Positions 9,863 through 21,441 of a stretch of DNA of 64,000 bases are shown piece after piece. A model generated the notes under the pieces. The model was not told where the DNA came from, made no database searches, and worked only from the letters and a program-made list of their open reading frames with translations. The position numbers were made by a program, and so were the translations under genes. The DNA comes from Phytophthora quininea (Eukaryota > Oomycota > Peronosporomycetes > Peronosporales > Peronosporaceae). Position 1 is the stretch's first letter, and the number at the start of each line of letters is the position of its first letter. Location: contig JAAVTG010000005.1 of the NCBI GenBank assembly GCA_011947345.1, forward strand, positions 1-64,000, given 5' to 3'.

Positions 9863-11286
9863 ATGGCCACCAGGGACGACCTTCATGAGCTGGACGCGGC
9901 GCTGCCGAGCTTCCTGGACGAGCTGAGCGACGCAGACTTCCTCCCCACCTCAAGCGCCGAGTCGTCCACCTCTGGAGCAGCTTTCAGCGCCTACCAAGCG
10001 TCCAACGATCCATCAGCATCGTTCTCGCCATTGCAGTCCGCTTTCGCTATGGAATCCCCACAAAACAGGGCAATTCCTTCACCTGCAGCTGCTGAGCTGC
10101 ATTTCGAGGCTTTTACCAGGCGAAAAGATGCAGAAGTGATCTCGCAATTAGCTGTACAAGCTCCTAAACAGACTCCTAGACAACCCATGCAGAACTCGAC
10201 CCGCAAGCGGCAGAAGGAGGAGATGAACTACCTCCGAGCGAAAGTGCAAGCTCTGGAGCAGGAATTAGCGTCTAAAAGACGTGAACTGATGGCTGTTAGC
10301 AGTGGAGATCACACGAACACGGACGCTGTAAAGCTCCGGAGCAAGCGAGCGAGATGGCAGCGCATCGCCAAGCACCAACTGGTGGAGAAGCAGCGAGCTG
10401 AGATGCAGAACCTGCAGCTGAGAGAGTCGCTCATGGACCAAATCAAGCTGGCGAAAAGTCTGCAAAAACTACTGAAGAAACACGCCGCTAAGAGAGAAAC
10501 ACTTTAGAAGCAGCTCAGTTGCAGGCAAGACTGGAATTCAGCAACTGCTCTAGCGGCGTCAGTGAAGAAGCACTGTACGATAGGCTACTGAGCGATATGG
10601 ACGCTGTGTATGCTGAAGTAGACAGTGTCTGTGCTCGCCATCCAGTCATGCAAAGTCTGGAAGAAGGCTCGGACGTGTCTAGCTTGCATATAGGAGAAAC
10701 TGAGGCGCTTTACCTAGAGGCGACGAGCTCCAAAGTGATTCCGTTTGGACTAGAGGAGACGTGCTCTGCTGTGTGGCGCTGCTTGTCACGTGACCAAGTC
10801 AAACTGGCAGATGGCACCTACCACAGCGTGGCCAGCTCGGCCGACTCCATCCGCGCTAAGGCGATTATGACGCTACGTGTGAACAACGCACAAGCTCGGA
10901 TGCAGATGCGCTTTGCGATGAAGAAGTACGTTGAGAATGGGCATATGGTGTTGACACTGGAGTCAGCTTCGGAAAGCGAAGGGCCGAGGGACCTCTTGCA
11001 CGGACTAAAGATGATGCAGCGTGCTTGGGTCGTGATCCGTCCTGTGCCTGTAGAGCCGGAAGATGAAGAGTGTAAAGCGGACGATCTAGATCAGGAGGAG
11101 ACCATTATCCAATTGTGTATGCGTTTGACACCGTCACTTTCAGCAGGTGTGCTGGATTCGCCAGGTCAACGAACTGGAGCAGTTACGGAGCTACTACTTG
11201 CAGCGGTTCATCGAAATCTCGGATGGCTTTTCCAAGCTGTAGAAAATATTCTCATGGAGCACAATATCGCAGCGATGCAGCTCTAA
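9863..11286 (+). CDS. M96-type protein, apparently intronless, one frame break
   Basis: ATG at 9863 (MATRDDLHELDAALPSFLDE). Acidic/serine-rich N-terminus, basic RKRQKEEMNYLRAKVQALE, coil 2 (RARWQRIAKHQLVEKQRAEM...LAKSLQKLLKKHAAK). A stop at 10505-10507 is avoided by one added base in CTTTAG; the next frame continues EAAQLQARLE and carries the C-terminal domain (EALYDRLLSDMDAVYAEVDS, SKVIPFGLEETCSAVW, MRFAMKKYVENGHMVLTL) to TAA at 11286. No intron is visible at either usual site; at the second site VKLADGTYHSVASS is contiguous, whereas the gene at 16225 has an intron there. It is either a frame-broken intronless copy or an error in a T-run. Confidence 0.8.
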
Positions 11287-11437
11287 CTCGTAAAGTAAAA
11301 GCAAATGGAATATACATGAAGGCAACTTGGTGTCGGACCAATCACCAGACGCCATGTCAAGCTTGACAAGCATGACACAGGTAATGCTGGCTTCAGTTTC
11401 GGCTGTTGGTCGGACCATCGACCGTCTTGCAGCTCAA

Positions 11438-11450
11438 TCACTACCAATTT
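11438..11450 (+). promoter_or_regulatory. Initiator-like element of the ARF gene
   Basis: TCACTACCAATTT lies 37 bp before the ATG at 11488 and matches the oomycete initiator consensus well, including the downstream CAATTT part. Sequence match only. Confidence 0.45.
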
Positions 11451-11487
11451 GCCACTGAAAGCAGCACTACCAATACCAGCTACAGCA

Positions 11488-12048
11488 ATGGGCAACCTCG
11501 TCTCTCAATACCTGGAGACTGCGCTGGACAGAATGGCCAACTACTGGACGAAGCCAAGTCGCATCTTGCTGCTAGGACTGGACGGCGCCGGCAAAACGAC
11601 GCTGCTCTACAAGATGAAGCTCGGCGAGGCGGTGACCACGATCCCCACCATCGGATTCAACGTCGAGACGTTCAAATACAAGAACATTGAGTTCACTGCT
11701 TGGGATATTGGCGGACAGAGCAAACTGCGTCCGCTGTGGCGCTTTTACTATGAAGGAGCTGACGCGGTCATTTTCGTGATCGACTCGGCCGATCGTTTTC
11801 GCATGGACGAAGCGATCCATGAGCTGCACAATGTGTTTGAGGATGATGCTCTTCGTGACTGCAAGTTACTGGTGCTGGCCAATAAGCAGGACCAGCCAGG
11901 CTGCTTGAGCATCGACGAGCTAAGAGAGAAGCTCTCACTGCACCGAGTGACCAAGAATCCTTCCCACATTTCAAAGACGGTGGCATTGTCTGGAGAGGGT
12001 ATTGATGAAGGCATGCTGTGGCTGAGCAAGGCCGTCACGACCAAGTGA
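11488..12048 (+). CDS. ARF-family small GTPase (186 aa)
   Basis: The start is the ATG at 11488 because it gives MGN..., exposing Gly2 for N-myristoylation as in ARF proteins; an upstream in-frame CTG or TTG is not needed. P-loop GLDGAGKT (residues 30-37), switch I TIPTIGFNVETF (51-62), switch II/G3 WDIGGQSKLRPLW (72-84), G4 NKQD (132-135), G5 region VALSGEGIDEG. 186 residues is typical. It should act in vesicle budding or membrane recruitment at Golgi/endosomal membranes. It is clearly ARF/ARL; I cannot decide the exact subclass, and DIGGQS in place of the DVGGQD of ARF1 suggests an ARL or a divergent ARF. Housekeeping gene embedded in the M96 array. Confidence 0.93.
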   Translation: MGNLVSQYLETALDRMANYWTKPSRILLLGLDGAGKTTLLYKMKLGEAVTTIPTIGFNVETFKYKNIEFTAWDIGGQSKLRPLWRFYYEGADAVIFVIDSADRFRMDEAIHELHNVFEDDALRDCKLLVLANKQDQPGCLSIDELREKLSLHRVTKNPSHISKTVALSGEGIDEGMLWLSKAVTTK

Positions 12049-12563
12049 GCCAGATCTTTGGCGTCGCCACGACTTGAAAGCTTCTATAGCAAACCATAAA
12101 CAAATGTACAGACAAGACTTTATTTTCCAACCACGCCATGGCTTTCCCACCATCTTCACCATCTCGCGTTTGCTGCTGAAGAGTGCAAAACGCCATTCAC
12201 TTCGCGTCGGGATTGCCTGACGAGCCACTCGATCATTTGCGTTTCAGCCCGTTGACCACCCTCCTGTGTCTTCGACGAGCAGCAGCTTCAGTGCATGACG
12301 ATGACAGTGCAGTGATAGCAACCCACAAGGACATTCGCCAACGAGACGACAGCCACATCCCGAGCAGAACGTTTCACAAGTCCAAGATACGACACCATGC
12401 AAGTCTGCGTGAAGCTCATGGCTCGGTCCAACTCAACACAAGTGGCACTGTAGGTCAGCGGACGCAGTAAATCCCAGCCTTGTTCATGCAGCCGGACACG
12501 AAGGCCAAGAGTCTCCTCGGCAAGCGGTTCAGTCCAACCACGGTTTCACAACGGGCATATGAT
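12049..12563. other. Intergenic, nothing recognised
   Basis: The stretch holds the 3' flanks of two convergent genes (ARF on plus, short M96-type on minus). I see no conserved motif, repeat or convincing open frame. Confidence 0.5.
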
Positions 12564-13470
12564 CTACTGGTTTACAGCTCTCGGGTTACGGAAGGCCACG
12601 TCGAGTTGTTTCAGGGCTCGGAGCTGCTGCTCGGCCAGAATCCGAAGCCGCTTGTTCTGCCGCATGGATTTCTCGTACTCTGCTTTTTGGAAGGTGGCGA
12701 TGCGTTCCCACAGTCCGTCATTGGATGTGGTTGTTGGTTGGGGGCTTGCTCTGATGGAATCCACGGCGGCGGGGCTGCCTACGCGGTCCTTCTCCTCGCT
12801 CTGTCGTTCCGGGGTGCCTGGCACCCAGTCATTGGATTTACTCGGCGCCAGCAGCTCTGGCTGCGGCACCAGGTTGAAGACGATGGCCGTCTCCATGGCC
12901 TTCTCCTTATCAGCCAGAGCTTGGAGTCTCAACGTCTCCAATGTCTGCTTTAGCTGCCTCACCTTCTCCCGAAGGTATTGCACCTCGTCCTTGGCGTTCA
13001 TCCTGCCAGGATGACGTGGCTTGACAGCTTTGCTCTTCGGTTTCTGAACCTCCACAGAGACCTCTGTGATGCTGGACTTGAGTCTCCAGCTCTGTGGCTG
13101 TTGGTGTTTGCCGTGATAGACACCGCCAATTGGGTTCTCGTCGGTCTCATCTGCAGGCACAAACTCGAGCATGGAGCCGCCTGTGAAGTGTGGGGAGCTG
13201 CTAGAGATGTCACTGAGTGGTTGGGGTCGTCTGAGTCTGCGGAGCCGTCGGTGACGGCGCGTTCCTGTTGTTGGCGGCGACTGTTTCGGCGTCGGGTCGC
13301 GGACGCAATTGAGGCACGTCCAGGTCCTCGTCGTCGGAATCGAAGACGATTGGGGAGGCCTGCGGCGACGCGGAGCCTTCTGAAGGGTCGTAGGCCTCGT
13401 CCACGAGCTCCATTACGTCGTGCAGCACCAGCACGCCGTCCGGGTCGCCAGGGAGGTCGGTCACACACAT
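12564..13470 (-). CDS. Short M96-type coiled-coil protein without C-terminal domain
   Basis: ATG at 13470 (MCVTDLPGDPDGVLVLHDVM). The frame runs to about 13212, then must shift by one base between 13212 and 13240 to continue as DISSSSPHFTGGSMLEF. It then shows the basic/coil 1 region HPGRMNAKDEVQYLREKVRQ and coil 2 (GLWERIATFQKAEYEKSMRQ), ending LKQLDVAFRNPRAVNQ at TAG 12564. No intron or C-terminal domain follows, so the protein ends where full members splice into the domain. It could be a truncated pseudogene or a genuine zipper-only form. Three other members here also lack the domain. Confidence 0.65.
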
Positions 13471-14780
13471 GATGGAATCGAATTGCGTTTTGAGGAATTG
13501 GATGGCAAGTTTTGGATGGATGGTAGTATCTTTAGAGGACGGTAGACTGAGGGAAAGTATGTAGAGGGAGATGAGGCAGTTGAAGATGGACAAACTGGAG
13601 GTCCCAATGGTTGATATGAATCGATGGTGCAGAGTTTTAGATACATGTTGACGGCATAATTATATGGATGGGACAGTTGATTCCGACTAGCAGCGCACTG
13701 TGCATATTCGATGGCGCGCTTCTTGCCATATAAGACCTTCATGGAACGTTGAAATGCATTCCTTTGAAATTGCTGCACAATATCGAAACTATCTGGATCA
13801 TTCACCACTGCATTTGAGCTTTCAAGACATCGTAGTCGATGGAGACCAAGGCCTCAGACACTTCGCTGCTTGGGGGCATGGCTGGTTGTCGAGACTGCGA
13901 GATAGACACGGCTGGCATCGCCGCCACCTGGTGAACCTCGGCTTTGATTTCACATCGACCGACAAAGCCACGCACGTGGACACCCGAGTGCACATTGTCC
14001 AGGAGGACACTATCGGTGGTGACACAGAAATCGCCGAGTGCAAGCTCTGGATGTTGGTCAGTTAGGCCTCTGGATTGAGTCATCCCGTCCAAAGCATCGA
14101 TGGTCGGCAAAGACAGCGAGGCGGTGCGGTATCCATCCGCGTGAGCCTTTCCTCGACTGCCTATGCGATGCCTTTGGCTGAATAAACTCGGAGATTGCTC
14201 ACGGCTAGCCTCGACGCCAACGGATCCATCCGCTCGATGTCATCTTGAAAGGATCTGCTTCCAAATCTAAAGGCTTTCACCGTCCTAACGTTTTGGCCAA
14301 GTTCTTAGTGGCCTGCACCGGCAGATTCTGACGGTTGTGTCCCCAATATTGTGGCGATCTCCACCACCACCAACCACGTGCATATCTGCCTCAATACAAA
14401 AATGCGCACGGGCACCTCCATATTCGGACGGTGCTCCATTCCCCACCACCAAAGTGCGTCGAGCTCAGAGCGCTATAGACACGAAAAACCACGCTTTCGC
14501 GCCGGATGCGGGCCTTGTGATGTCATATTTGACTTGAGTTTGTATGGTGTAGTCGTCCAAGATGGTTTCCCCAACATCCTTGTGGGCGTTTGTTCAAGGT
14601 GTTCGCCACCCGATCAGCACACCTTCCACCCTCCATCAACGCGCTAGCTGTTCACGCCGGCCGCTGTCGATCTCGTTCCGTGACACGCTGGACTCGCAAG
14701 CCATGACTGCCCTCCATTTACTGCCCTCCCTGACATCATGGCATTTCGCCGCTAAGCGTCAGCGTCGTGTTTCTTTGCAG
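13471..14780. other. Unassigned region upstream of the desaturase
   Basis: Minus-strand open frames at 13461-13808 (with MKVLYGKKRAIEYAQCAASR) and 13802-14110 (with HPELALGDFCVTTDSVLLDN) look weakly protein-like but lack ATG starts, splice signals or known motifs. They may be decayed fragments. From 14111 to 14780 only the probable promoter/5' exon area of the desaturase is expected; TTTCTTTGCAG at 14770-14780 is a likely splice acceptor. Confidence 0.35.
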
Positions 14781-15924
14781 CCGGTTGCCGTTAAATGGCG
14801 ATGACATTGAGGGCGCTCCGAGCGTGACATCGACTGGCGGTACTGAAGCCTTCCGCCCTGCAAATGCACCGACGGATTGGAAACCCGAGGCCGCCGACAA
14901 CTCATTGTCCAATTCCCGTCTTCGTACGCACGTCCGCTCCAAGTTCCAACTTCTTCGACAAGCGATGGTGGCTTGGGCCGAGCACTACCGTAACGCCAAC
15001 TGGTTCATGGTCTACTACCTGAGTCTGGTGCACATCGGCGCCGTCGTCGGGCTCACGTGTCTCCCCGAGTGCAATACGTCCACATACTACTGGCTCGCGG
15101 GTCTCTACGTACTCAACGGACTGGGCATCACCATGGGGGCTCACCGTTTGTGGGCACACCGCAGCTACAAGGCCAACGGCCTCGTGCGCTTCTTCCTCAT
15201 GCTGTGCAACGCCATGGCCAACCAGGGCACCATCTTCCACTGGAGCCGTGACCACCGCGTGCATCACAAGTACTCGGACACGAGTGCCGACCCGCACAAC
15301 TCCGGTCGTGGCTTCTTCTTCGCGCACATGGGCTGGTTGCTGGTCAAGAAGGACCCCAAGGTTGTGAAGGCTGGTGAAGGGCTCAACTACGACGACCTGT
15401 GGGCCGACTGGACCGTCGTGCTGCAGGAGAAGCTCAACCCGTGGGGCAACCTCTTCATGTGCTTCGTGTTCCCCATGATGGTGGCTATGAAGTACTCGAA
15501 CGAGACGTGGTTCAACGCGCTGTTCGTGTGCGGCTTCCTGCGCTACGTACTCGTGCTGCACGCCACGTGGTGTGTCAACAGCGCCACGCACTTTTACGGC
15601 ACGGCCGAGTATGACTCGACGATCTGCCCCCGTGACAACTGGTTCGTGTCCGTCTTGGCGCTGGGCGAGGGCTGGCACAACTGGCACCACAAGTTCCCGT
15701 ACGACTACTCCACCGGCGAGGGTGAGTTTCTGCAGTTCAACCCGACCAAGCAGATCATCGACCTGTTCGCGCTCTTCGGTCTCATCACGGAGCGCAAGCG
15801 AGCTACGGCCATCTGGCACCGCATGAAAGAGGCTCGTGCCAAGGGCAAACTCGCCGAGGTTGTCGACCCGGAGGGCGACGAGCCGCTCAAGGCCTTCGCC
15901 GAGCTCAAGTCCAAGATGCTGTAG
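14781..15924 (+). CDS. Acyl-CoA delta-9-type fatty acid desaturase
   Basis: Membrane di-iron desaturase introducing the first double bond into saturated acyl-CoA in the ER. The three histidine boxes are present in order: HRLWAH (from 15142), HRVHH with WSRDHRVHHKYSDTSADPHN, and HNWHH in GEGWHNWHHKFPYDYS. Hydrophobic segments lie before box 1 (YYLSLVHIGAVVGLTCL, WLAGLYVLNGLGITMG) and between boxes 2 and 3 (NLFMCFVFPMMVAM, ALFVCGFLRYVLVL). No cytochrome b5 domain follows box 3; the protein ends AELKSKML. The 5' end is unsettled: the frame is open upstream without ATG, a good acceptor ends at 14780, and the first in-frame ATG is at 14965 (319 aa). A short upstream exon is likely. Confidence 0.88.
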
Positions 15925-16224
15925 GCTGCAGGACGTTCTCCATGTCAGCAAAGCGTTGCTTTCGCTTTACGTAGTTGTAGCTATGTGGCGAAACTTTTAG
16001 GTGTTTGAGCACTCGAACACTGCGTAATATATGGCTCTTTCATCCTGAAATCGGCTTCCTTCATCTTGTGCTTCGCTCCTGGAGCCCCTCTCATTGCCAT
16101 ACCATTGCGTCCAAGTTGAAGTTAGAGGCCTCTATTCGAGTTCGTCTATGATCTGTCATTTTCCGGCTAAAATAGTAATTGTTTGTTTTCTGACGAGCAT
16201 TCCTCATCCGGCGCTGACTTCCTC

Positions 16225-17811
16225 ATGGCGTCTCCGTCGATTCTGGGCGACCCGCTGCGCCGTTCAACCAGCGAAGAGCTCGACATTGTCCACTTGGATG
16301 CAACGCAACTACTGAGCGATCTTTACAGCGTTGACAACGTCTCCACGCTAGACGATTTGGACTCCATTGACACAGTCCCGAATTGCAACCCACTGCCGAT
16401 GCCAACAGAGGATATCCCCTCGCTGGACGAGCTGCTGCAGTTCGAGAATGGTCCAATTCCACTAGATCCGGCCGGTAAGAATGTCTTGGAGACGTCAGAA
16501 TTAGTCTTAGTCGAACTGGACCCGACATTGCTATCCCCTCAACCTTCAGAGCTACGGGGGCAACCGTTGGGCGCTAATAGCGAGGTAATCAATGTGGTGT
16601 CTGGGTCGGATGACCCTACGGGTAGCAGCAATAGCGAAGTACAGACCCCACCCCAACAACTGCCAACCGTCAAGCCCCGTCGAAAGCGAAGCAAAGATGA
16701 GCTGGACTACCTACGTGTCAAGGCAAAAGAGCTGGAAGATCAATTGACGCAGCTCAAAACCAAAGACGATGAAGTAGATGATAGCGAGCCGACGTTGAAT
16801 GAGCGAGGTGCCGTGTCGGTGTGGAGGAAAGTAGCTCGTCGTCAACTGGAAGGGAAGAAGCGAGTGGAGAGAGAGAACGACAAGCTCAGAAAGATGGTCG
16901 AGGGGAAGATCGCCATCATCCACAACCTGGAGAAACTGCTACGGAAGCGGTCTGCGTTGGAGGTGCCATTAGAATGCTCTGTGAGGGAGTGTAAAGCAGA
17001 AGTAACGGTGTTATGTATGTGCTTTAGGAGGCTGGAGCTTTGGTTGCCGAGCGGAAGCGCGTGCGGCTGGTGAATGAATCCGAACGAGCAGTGTTCGACA
17101 GGCTTCTGCTGCAGTTAGACCACCAATACACCGACACGGACTCTGTGTTCCAACAAAACACCTATGCTAGTCAAAAAGTGGAAGGCGAGCACGTGCAAGT
17201 CAAGCCTGACGGCAACAACGGCATGTTCATGGAATTCCTGTGCTCAAAAGTTGTTCCGTTCGAAATGAACCGAACAGCGACCAAGTTTTGGCACTGCATG
17301 GCTCAACCACAGTTTAAGCTTCGAGATGGCCACTACTCCGTACGTAGGAAGTTTAGTAAAATGGATCCTATCGCTAACTACGGCTTTGCAGCTTGCTGAC
17401 GGTACGGAAGACACGCTGTCGGCCAAGATGGCGTTCACGATTCAGTACCAAAAGCACCAAGTGCTGAAAGACGCCAACTTTGTAGTAAAGCGGTTCGTCG
17501 AGCAGCACAGAGTTGTGTTTGTATGGGCATGTGAGACCACCACGGAAGGGACGCTAAGCGCGGCCCAAAGCTTGCGACTTCGAGACGCTGGGTGGACGTT
17601 GGTGGAGCGTCTTCCAGAGGCAACAGAGTCGACAATCGTTCAGTCGTGTGTTCGAGTGACGACTCAACTTCCTGATTCACTGCCGCATACCCACGAAGAA
17701 GTGATGCTGCTCACGGAGATCGTGACGGGCTCCTACCTGGAAAACCTCGAAGGGATCCACCAAACGGTTGAGGACAGTCTCATCGAGGAAGCGATGCAGT
17801 CGACTGTCTGA
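16225..17811 (+). CDS. M96-type protein, intact three-exon member (495 aa)
   Basis: ATG at 16225 (MASPSILGDPLRRSTSEELD). Exons 16225-16980, 17028-17339 and 17392-17811 join in phase 0 with no break. Long acidic N-terminus (about 150 residues), basic VKPRRKRSKDELDYLRVK, coil 2 VWRKVARRQLEGKKRVEREN ending LLRKRSALE. The C-terminal domain has FDRLLLQLDHQYTDTDSVF, SKVVPFEMNRTATKFW, VKRFVEQHRVVFVWA, GWTLVERLPEATESTIVQSC and a last helix with LENLEGIHQTVEDSLIEEAM. It is the clearest three-exon template here and is closest to the 1765 and 9863 genes. It is followed 195 bp later by the second WrbA gene on the same strand. Confidence 0.9.
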
Positions 17812-17954
17812 TTGTAAGGCGACAGTATACTTTAACCCAGTCAACGGCAGTTGGTGCGTAATCGCTTTGCCAATCAATCCGCTTACGCACGAGCAGAGTG
17901 CATGTATCAAAGTTGAAGCGGTCTCGACTATCAAGACAAACATTGCTACTCGAA

Positions 17955-17970
17955 TTCATTAACCAAATTG
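17955..17970 (+). promoter_or_regulatory. Initiator-like element of the second WrbA gene
   Basis: TTCATTAACCAAATTG lies 35 bp upstream of the ATG at 18006 and fits the oomycete initiator pattern (TCATT..CCAAATT). Pattern match only. Confidence 0.4.
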
Positions 17971-18005
17971 CCAAGCACCAAGCACTAAACATTCCAATCA
18001 ACGCA

Positions 18006-18608
18006 ATGACCAAGGTCGCGATCGTCTTCTACTCTTTGTTCGGCCACGTTGGCAAGCTGGCGACGGCTATCAAGGCTGGAGTCAACTCTGTGCCCGGAGT
18101 GGACGCCCAACTCTTCCAAGTGAAGGAGACGCTGGATGAAGAGCTTCTTACGAGACTCCACGCTTCTGCCAAGTCCGACCTGCCGATCGCCACGCCCCAA
18201 GTGCTACAAGACGCGGACGGAATTCTGTTGGGCTTTCCGTCGCACTTTGGCATGGCTCCGGCTCAGATGAAGGCTCTGTTCGACGCCTGCGGAGGCCTCT
18301 GGGTTAAGGGATCTCTGATCGGCAAACCGTGCGGTGTCTTCTTCAGCTCCGCATCTCAAGGTGGCGGTCAAGAAACCACTGCGATGAGCACCATGCCCTT
18401 CATTGCTCACCACGGCATGGTGTTCGTACCGGTCGGATTCCGATCGCCCATCATGGACTGCAACGACGAGATGCACGGCGGGAGTCTGTGGGGAGCTGGC
18501 ACCATCGCCAACAGCGACAAGTCTCGCCAGCCGTCCGCTTTGGAGCTTGAGATCGCCGAGATTCAAGGCCAAAGCTTCGCCGAGATCACCAAGAAGCTGT
18601 CCGCGTAG
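18006..18608 (+). CDS. WrbA-type NAD(P)H:quinone oxidoreductase, second copy (200 aa)
   Basis: ATG at 18006, chosen because the protein then starts MTKVAIVFYSLFGHVGKL like its paralogue at 9083-9685 and has the same 200-residue length. FMN-binding loop FYSLFGHVGKLA, FPSHFGMAPAQMKALFD, SASQGGGQETTAMS, HGMVFVPVGFR, GAGTIANSDKSRQP and the identical C-terminus GQSFAEITKKLSA. The two-electron quinone reductase role is as for the first copy. The two genes flank a block with ARF, desaturase and M96-type genes and are oppositely oriented. It ends 21 bp before the stop codon of a convergent M96-type gene. Confidence 0.9.
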   Translation: MTKVAIVFYSLFGHVGKLATAIKAGVNSVPGVDAQLFQVKETLDEELLTRLHASAKSDLPIATPQVLQDADGILLGFPSHFGMAPAQMKALFDACGGLWVKGSLIGKPCGVFFSSASQGGGQETTAMSTMPFIAHHGMVFVPVGFRSPIMDCNDEMHGGSLWGAGTIANSDKSRQPSALELEIAEIQGQSFAEITKKLSA

Positions 18609-18629
18609 ACCGGTAGTGGATTAAACTGC

Positions 18630-19865
18630 TTACTGCTTTGCAGCTTCCTCAAACAGAATGTTTTCGAAGACTTGGAACGCTCTCTCCCCATAGCTTTACG
18701 TGGCGTCACCATCCAGTCCGGAATGACTGCGCCGTGTGTCTGTGGCAAGATGGTTGAAAAGCCTTGCAAGAGTGTAGCTGACTCGCCTGGCAGGGACTTC
18801 AGTCGCATCCAACCGGTCTCGATGAATGTCCCGCAGCTCGTATCACCTGAAATGGGTCTCACCACAGCTCGACGGACAATCACGACGCTGTCCTCTTGGA
18901 AAAACTGCTTCATGACTTGATGGCCTTGCATCTTGGTAGCTCCATTCTTTGTTGTGATCTCGACGTCGAAGGAGCGAAGGATATTGTTCCCAAGACCGTC
19001 TCGACGGTCGTCCTTGTAGACCGTAGTCGGACTGCTACTTTCTCGCAGGAAGCGCCACTTGGATCGACTCGCGATCTCCAAGCTGAACGGCACGAACCTG
19101 CAATCATGGAACTCGACGTATTGGCCTAAACGAGCCTGTTTGATCTCGTCTCGACGGACGAACGGGTTGCCTAAGGAAGCAACTGGACTGTGCGCTAACA
19201 CATCGTCGCTCTGGAGGTACATTTTTCCATGCTCAGCAACAGTCCGTCAAAGTCGGACGTTGAGATGGCTCGCTCGGGATGTTCAACTGCTTTCGATTGG
19301 GCCTAGTGAGCAATAACCATTAGAACTTTTCACAGCGTTGACTTGTTCAAGAGACTTACCAGCTCAGTCGATCGCTTCTGGAGAGTTCGCATCAAACTTT
19401 GGCCATACGAACTTGCGCTGCTAGTTTGGCTCGAAGTTGCGTGTTGTTGTCTTCCGAGAGCTGTCTCTGGCTGAGTTGTCTTGTTGCTACATCTTTCCAA
19501 AGGGAGCCTTGCTGTGAAGCTGTAATCGGTTGACTTGCAAACGTTTTCCAACTATCTCGAAGCTGGACGAGTTGCACCTCCAGAAACTTGACTTCATCGC
19601 GTAGATGCAGCAGTTCTTGCTTTCGGGAGGTGCCTCGTTTCCGCGGATAAGCCTTTGCCTTAATGATTCGCTTGTCTGGGGTAGATGAAGGCGCCAAACT
19701 CGTCGATTCACTAGCCAACAGATCGGGGAAAGTTGTTGAGGAATCTGACGCGATAAAGACATTGCCTATTGGTTGGTCGTCCAGGTCGAACGCCGACGAA
19801 ACAAAGGCGAGCGCTTCTTGCAACCTGGTCGTGTCGTCTCCATAATACATCGACGTAGAAGCCAT
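18630..19865 (-). CDS. M96-type protein with three single-base frame breaks
   Basis: ATG at 19865 (MASTSMYYGDDTTRLQEALA); an alternative start at 19932 (ATGAG, then a GTAAGT...TTCAG intron) would add an in-frame N-terminus. Basic PRKRGTSRKQELLHLRDEVK, coil 2 SLWKDVATRQLSQRQLSEDN. One missing base near 19394 (AAAG) restores LMRTLQKRSTEL before a GTAAGT donor. In exon 2 a missing A in an A5 run near 19226-19230 restores MYLQSDDVLAHS. Near 18680 a missing base in GGGGAGAGAG restores RAFQVFENILFEEAAKQ and the stop at 18630. Domain landmarks CRFVPFSLEIASRSKW and MKQFFQEDSVVIVRRAVV are present. Three errors or three mutations, all of the same kind. Confidence 0.72.
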
Positions 19866-20050
19866 CTTGGCGTGGTAGGAAGAATTCGACAGTGAACTGA
19901 ACAAAGGGAAAGAAAAAAAACACTTACCTCATGACACTAAGACGTTTGGATCAGAACACTTTGTCCAAAGAAAAATACCATCTGCTCGATCCATACGAAA
20001 TGTGGTGAACTGTTTATTGTCGATAAACTTACTACGAGCAATCACCTATT

Positions 20051-21441
20051 TCACTTGGACGCTTCCTCGATGAGCATGGTCTCAATAATCGTGTCATTGC
20101 CGACCTCAACGTCTTTTCTTGACTGGAGCACGAAATCCGTCATCGCACCAGCTTTCCACTGCGAATCGGAATCAATATCGATGTCAGGAGTGATCGTCAA
20201 GTAGCTTTGACGTAATGCCACCGAGTCGCCAGCTTTGGAGAGCACCATCCAACCGGATTTTTGACACATGAGGCCTCCGCTTGACGCTCCAGGGAAATGC
20301 ACCTCGTCAATTACTGTATGACACACAACGACAACTCGATCGCTCTCGAAATACTGACGACACACCTGTCTACTGTGCAAAACAACGGCAGCGCTCGTGT
20401 GTTTGAACTCCACACCAAACTTTCGTAATGTGGTGTTCTTTTGCATCTTCACGTGCTTACAGGAACAACAAGTTTTAGTCCCGTGTACAAGTTCTGTGCC
20501 ATGAATTTTACAAAACCTCTTCAATGTAGTTGTTGTATTTGACGCCAGTCTCCGTCGTAAATCTCCACATCGCTCTGCTCGTAGCGTCCACACCGAACGG
20601 GAACAGTTTACCGTTCTTGGACTCCAGAAACATGCCATCTTCACGGGTGTACTCGACATCACGTGTGCGAGTTGTTGGGTTCGAGATCGATACCGCCAGA
20701 ACTGGTAATACGCTGCTCTACAACGTCTCCAGAAACTTGATCATGTCGTCGAATACATTTGCGCTCAATTATGACTGTATTTGAGGCTGAGCTCGTTTGG
20801 AAGCTGGCGCAGTTAGGTGAAGTACGATCCAGAACTACAGTACAAAGATGTTCTTACCTCGTTGTCTCGGTCTCGCTTGCTCAGAATGTGCTGTAGATTT
20901 CCATCCGAACCTGTGCCTTGAGCTTGTCGCGAAGTCAGTCGTTCTCCGTCTCGACATGTTGTCGTTGCTGCTTCTGTCGTTCAGCCTGGTTTCTCCAAAG
21001 AGTAACTTGGTCTTCATTTTTGGGTGGAGTCGACTTGGCTTCGTCACTAGAACTGTCACTTTCCGAGTTGCTTTTGAGCTCCAACAAAGTGTCTTCCATC
21101 TCCTTGACCTTCTTCCGTAAATATTTGAGCTCTTCCTTCCAGGTAGTACGTCGACGACGCGGATATGTCTTGACACGACTAGCAGCGACGGCCACCTCTT
21201 TCTGCGTAAATGGAGTCCTTTGCTTCGGTTTGTTGGGTCTCGGGCGGTACATTTACGTTGTCAAGCAGTTCGTTCATCCCGGGAAACAATCTTCATCCAA
21301 AACCTCGGCAGGTTGGTTTATCTTGGTCATATCGGTAGCTAAGACCTCGGCGAAGCAGGTCGGTTCATCTGCGACGTCAAAGTCGCTGACATAGGCGAGC
21401 AAGTCGTCGAGTTTCGAGCAGCACTCCAATACACTGGACAT
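20051..21441 (-). pseudogene. M96-type pseudogene with nonsense codons and frame breaks
   Basis: Start ATG at 21441 (MSSVLECCSKLDDLLAYVSD). The N-terminus needs two frame changes to reach RVKTYPRRRRTTWKEELKYL. Coil 2 (TLWRNQAERQKQQRQHVETE) runs into an in-frame TGA where relatives have a charged residue, then LRDKLKAQVRM and another shift to NLQHILSKRDRDNE before GTAAGA. Exon 2 has a TAG inside FLETL/SSVLPVLAV, then VEYTREDGMFLESKN and KLFPFGVDATSRAMW. Exon 3 is open (FGVEFKHTSAAVVLHSRQ, YFESDRVVVVCHTVIDE, DFVLQSRKDVEVGNDTIIET). The two nonsense codons are substitutions and cannot be homopolymer errors. It is closest to the intact gene immediately downstream at 21609-23090. Confidence 0.75.

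Noticed and set aside
10480..10525. Programmed ribosomal frameshift at the coil 2 / C-terminal domain junction
   Set aside because: No slippery heptamer or obvious downstream hairpin; the same kind of break occurs at unrelated positions in other members, which fits missing bases better.
14902..15951. Long minus-strand frame opposite the desaturase
   Set aside because: It is an antisense shadow of a GC-rich, codon-biased gene; the plus strand has all three histidine boxes.
15925..16224. tRNA or other structured RNA in intergenic gaps
   Set aside because: I looked for cloverleaf-like A/B box words in this and the other gaps and found no convincing candidate by eye; a tRNA search program would be decisive.
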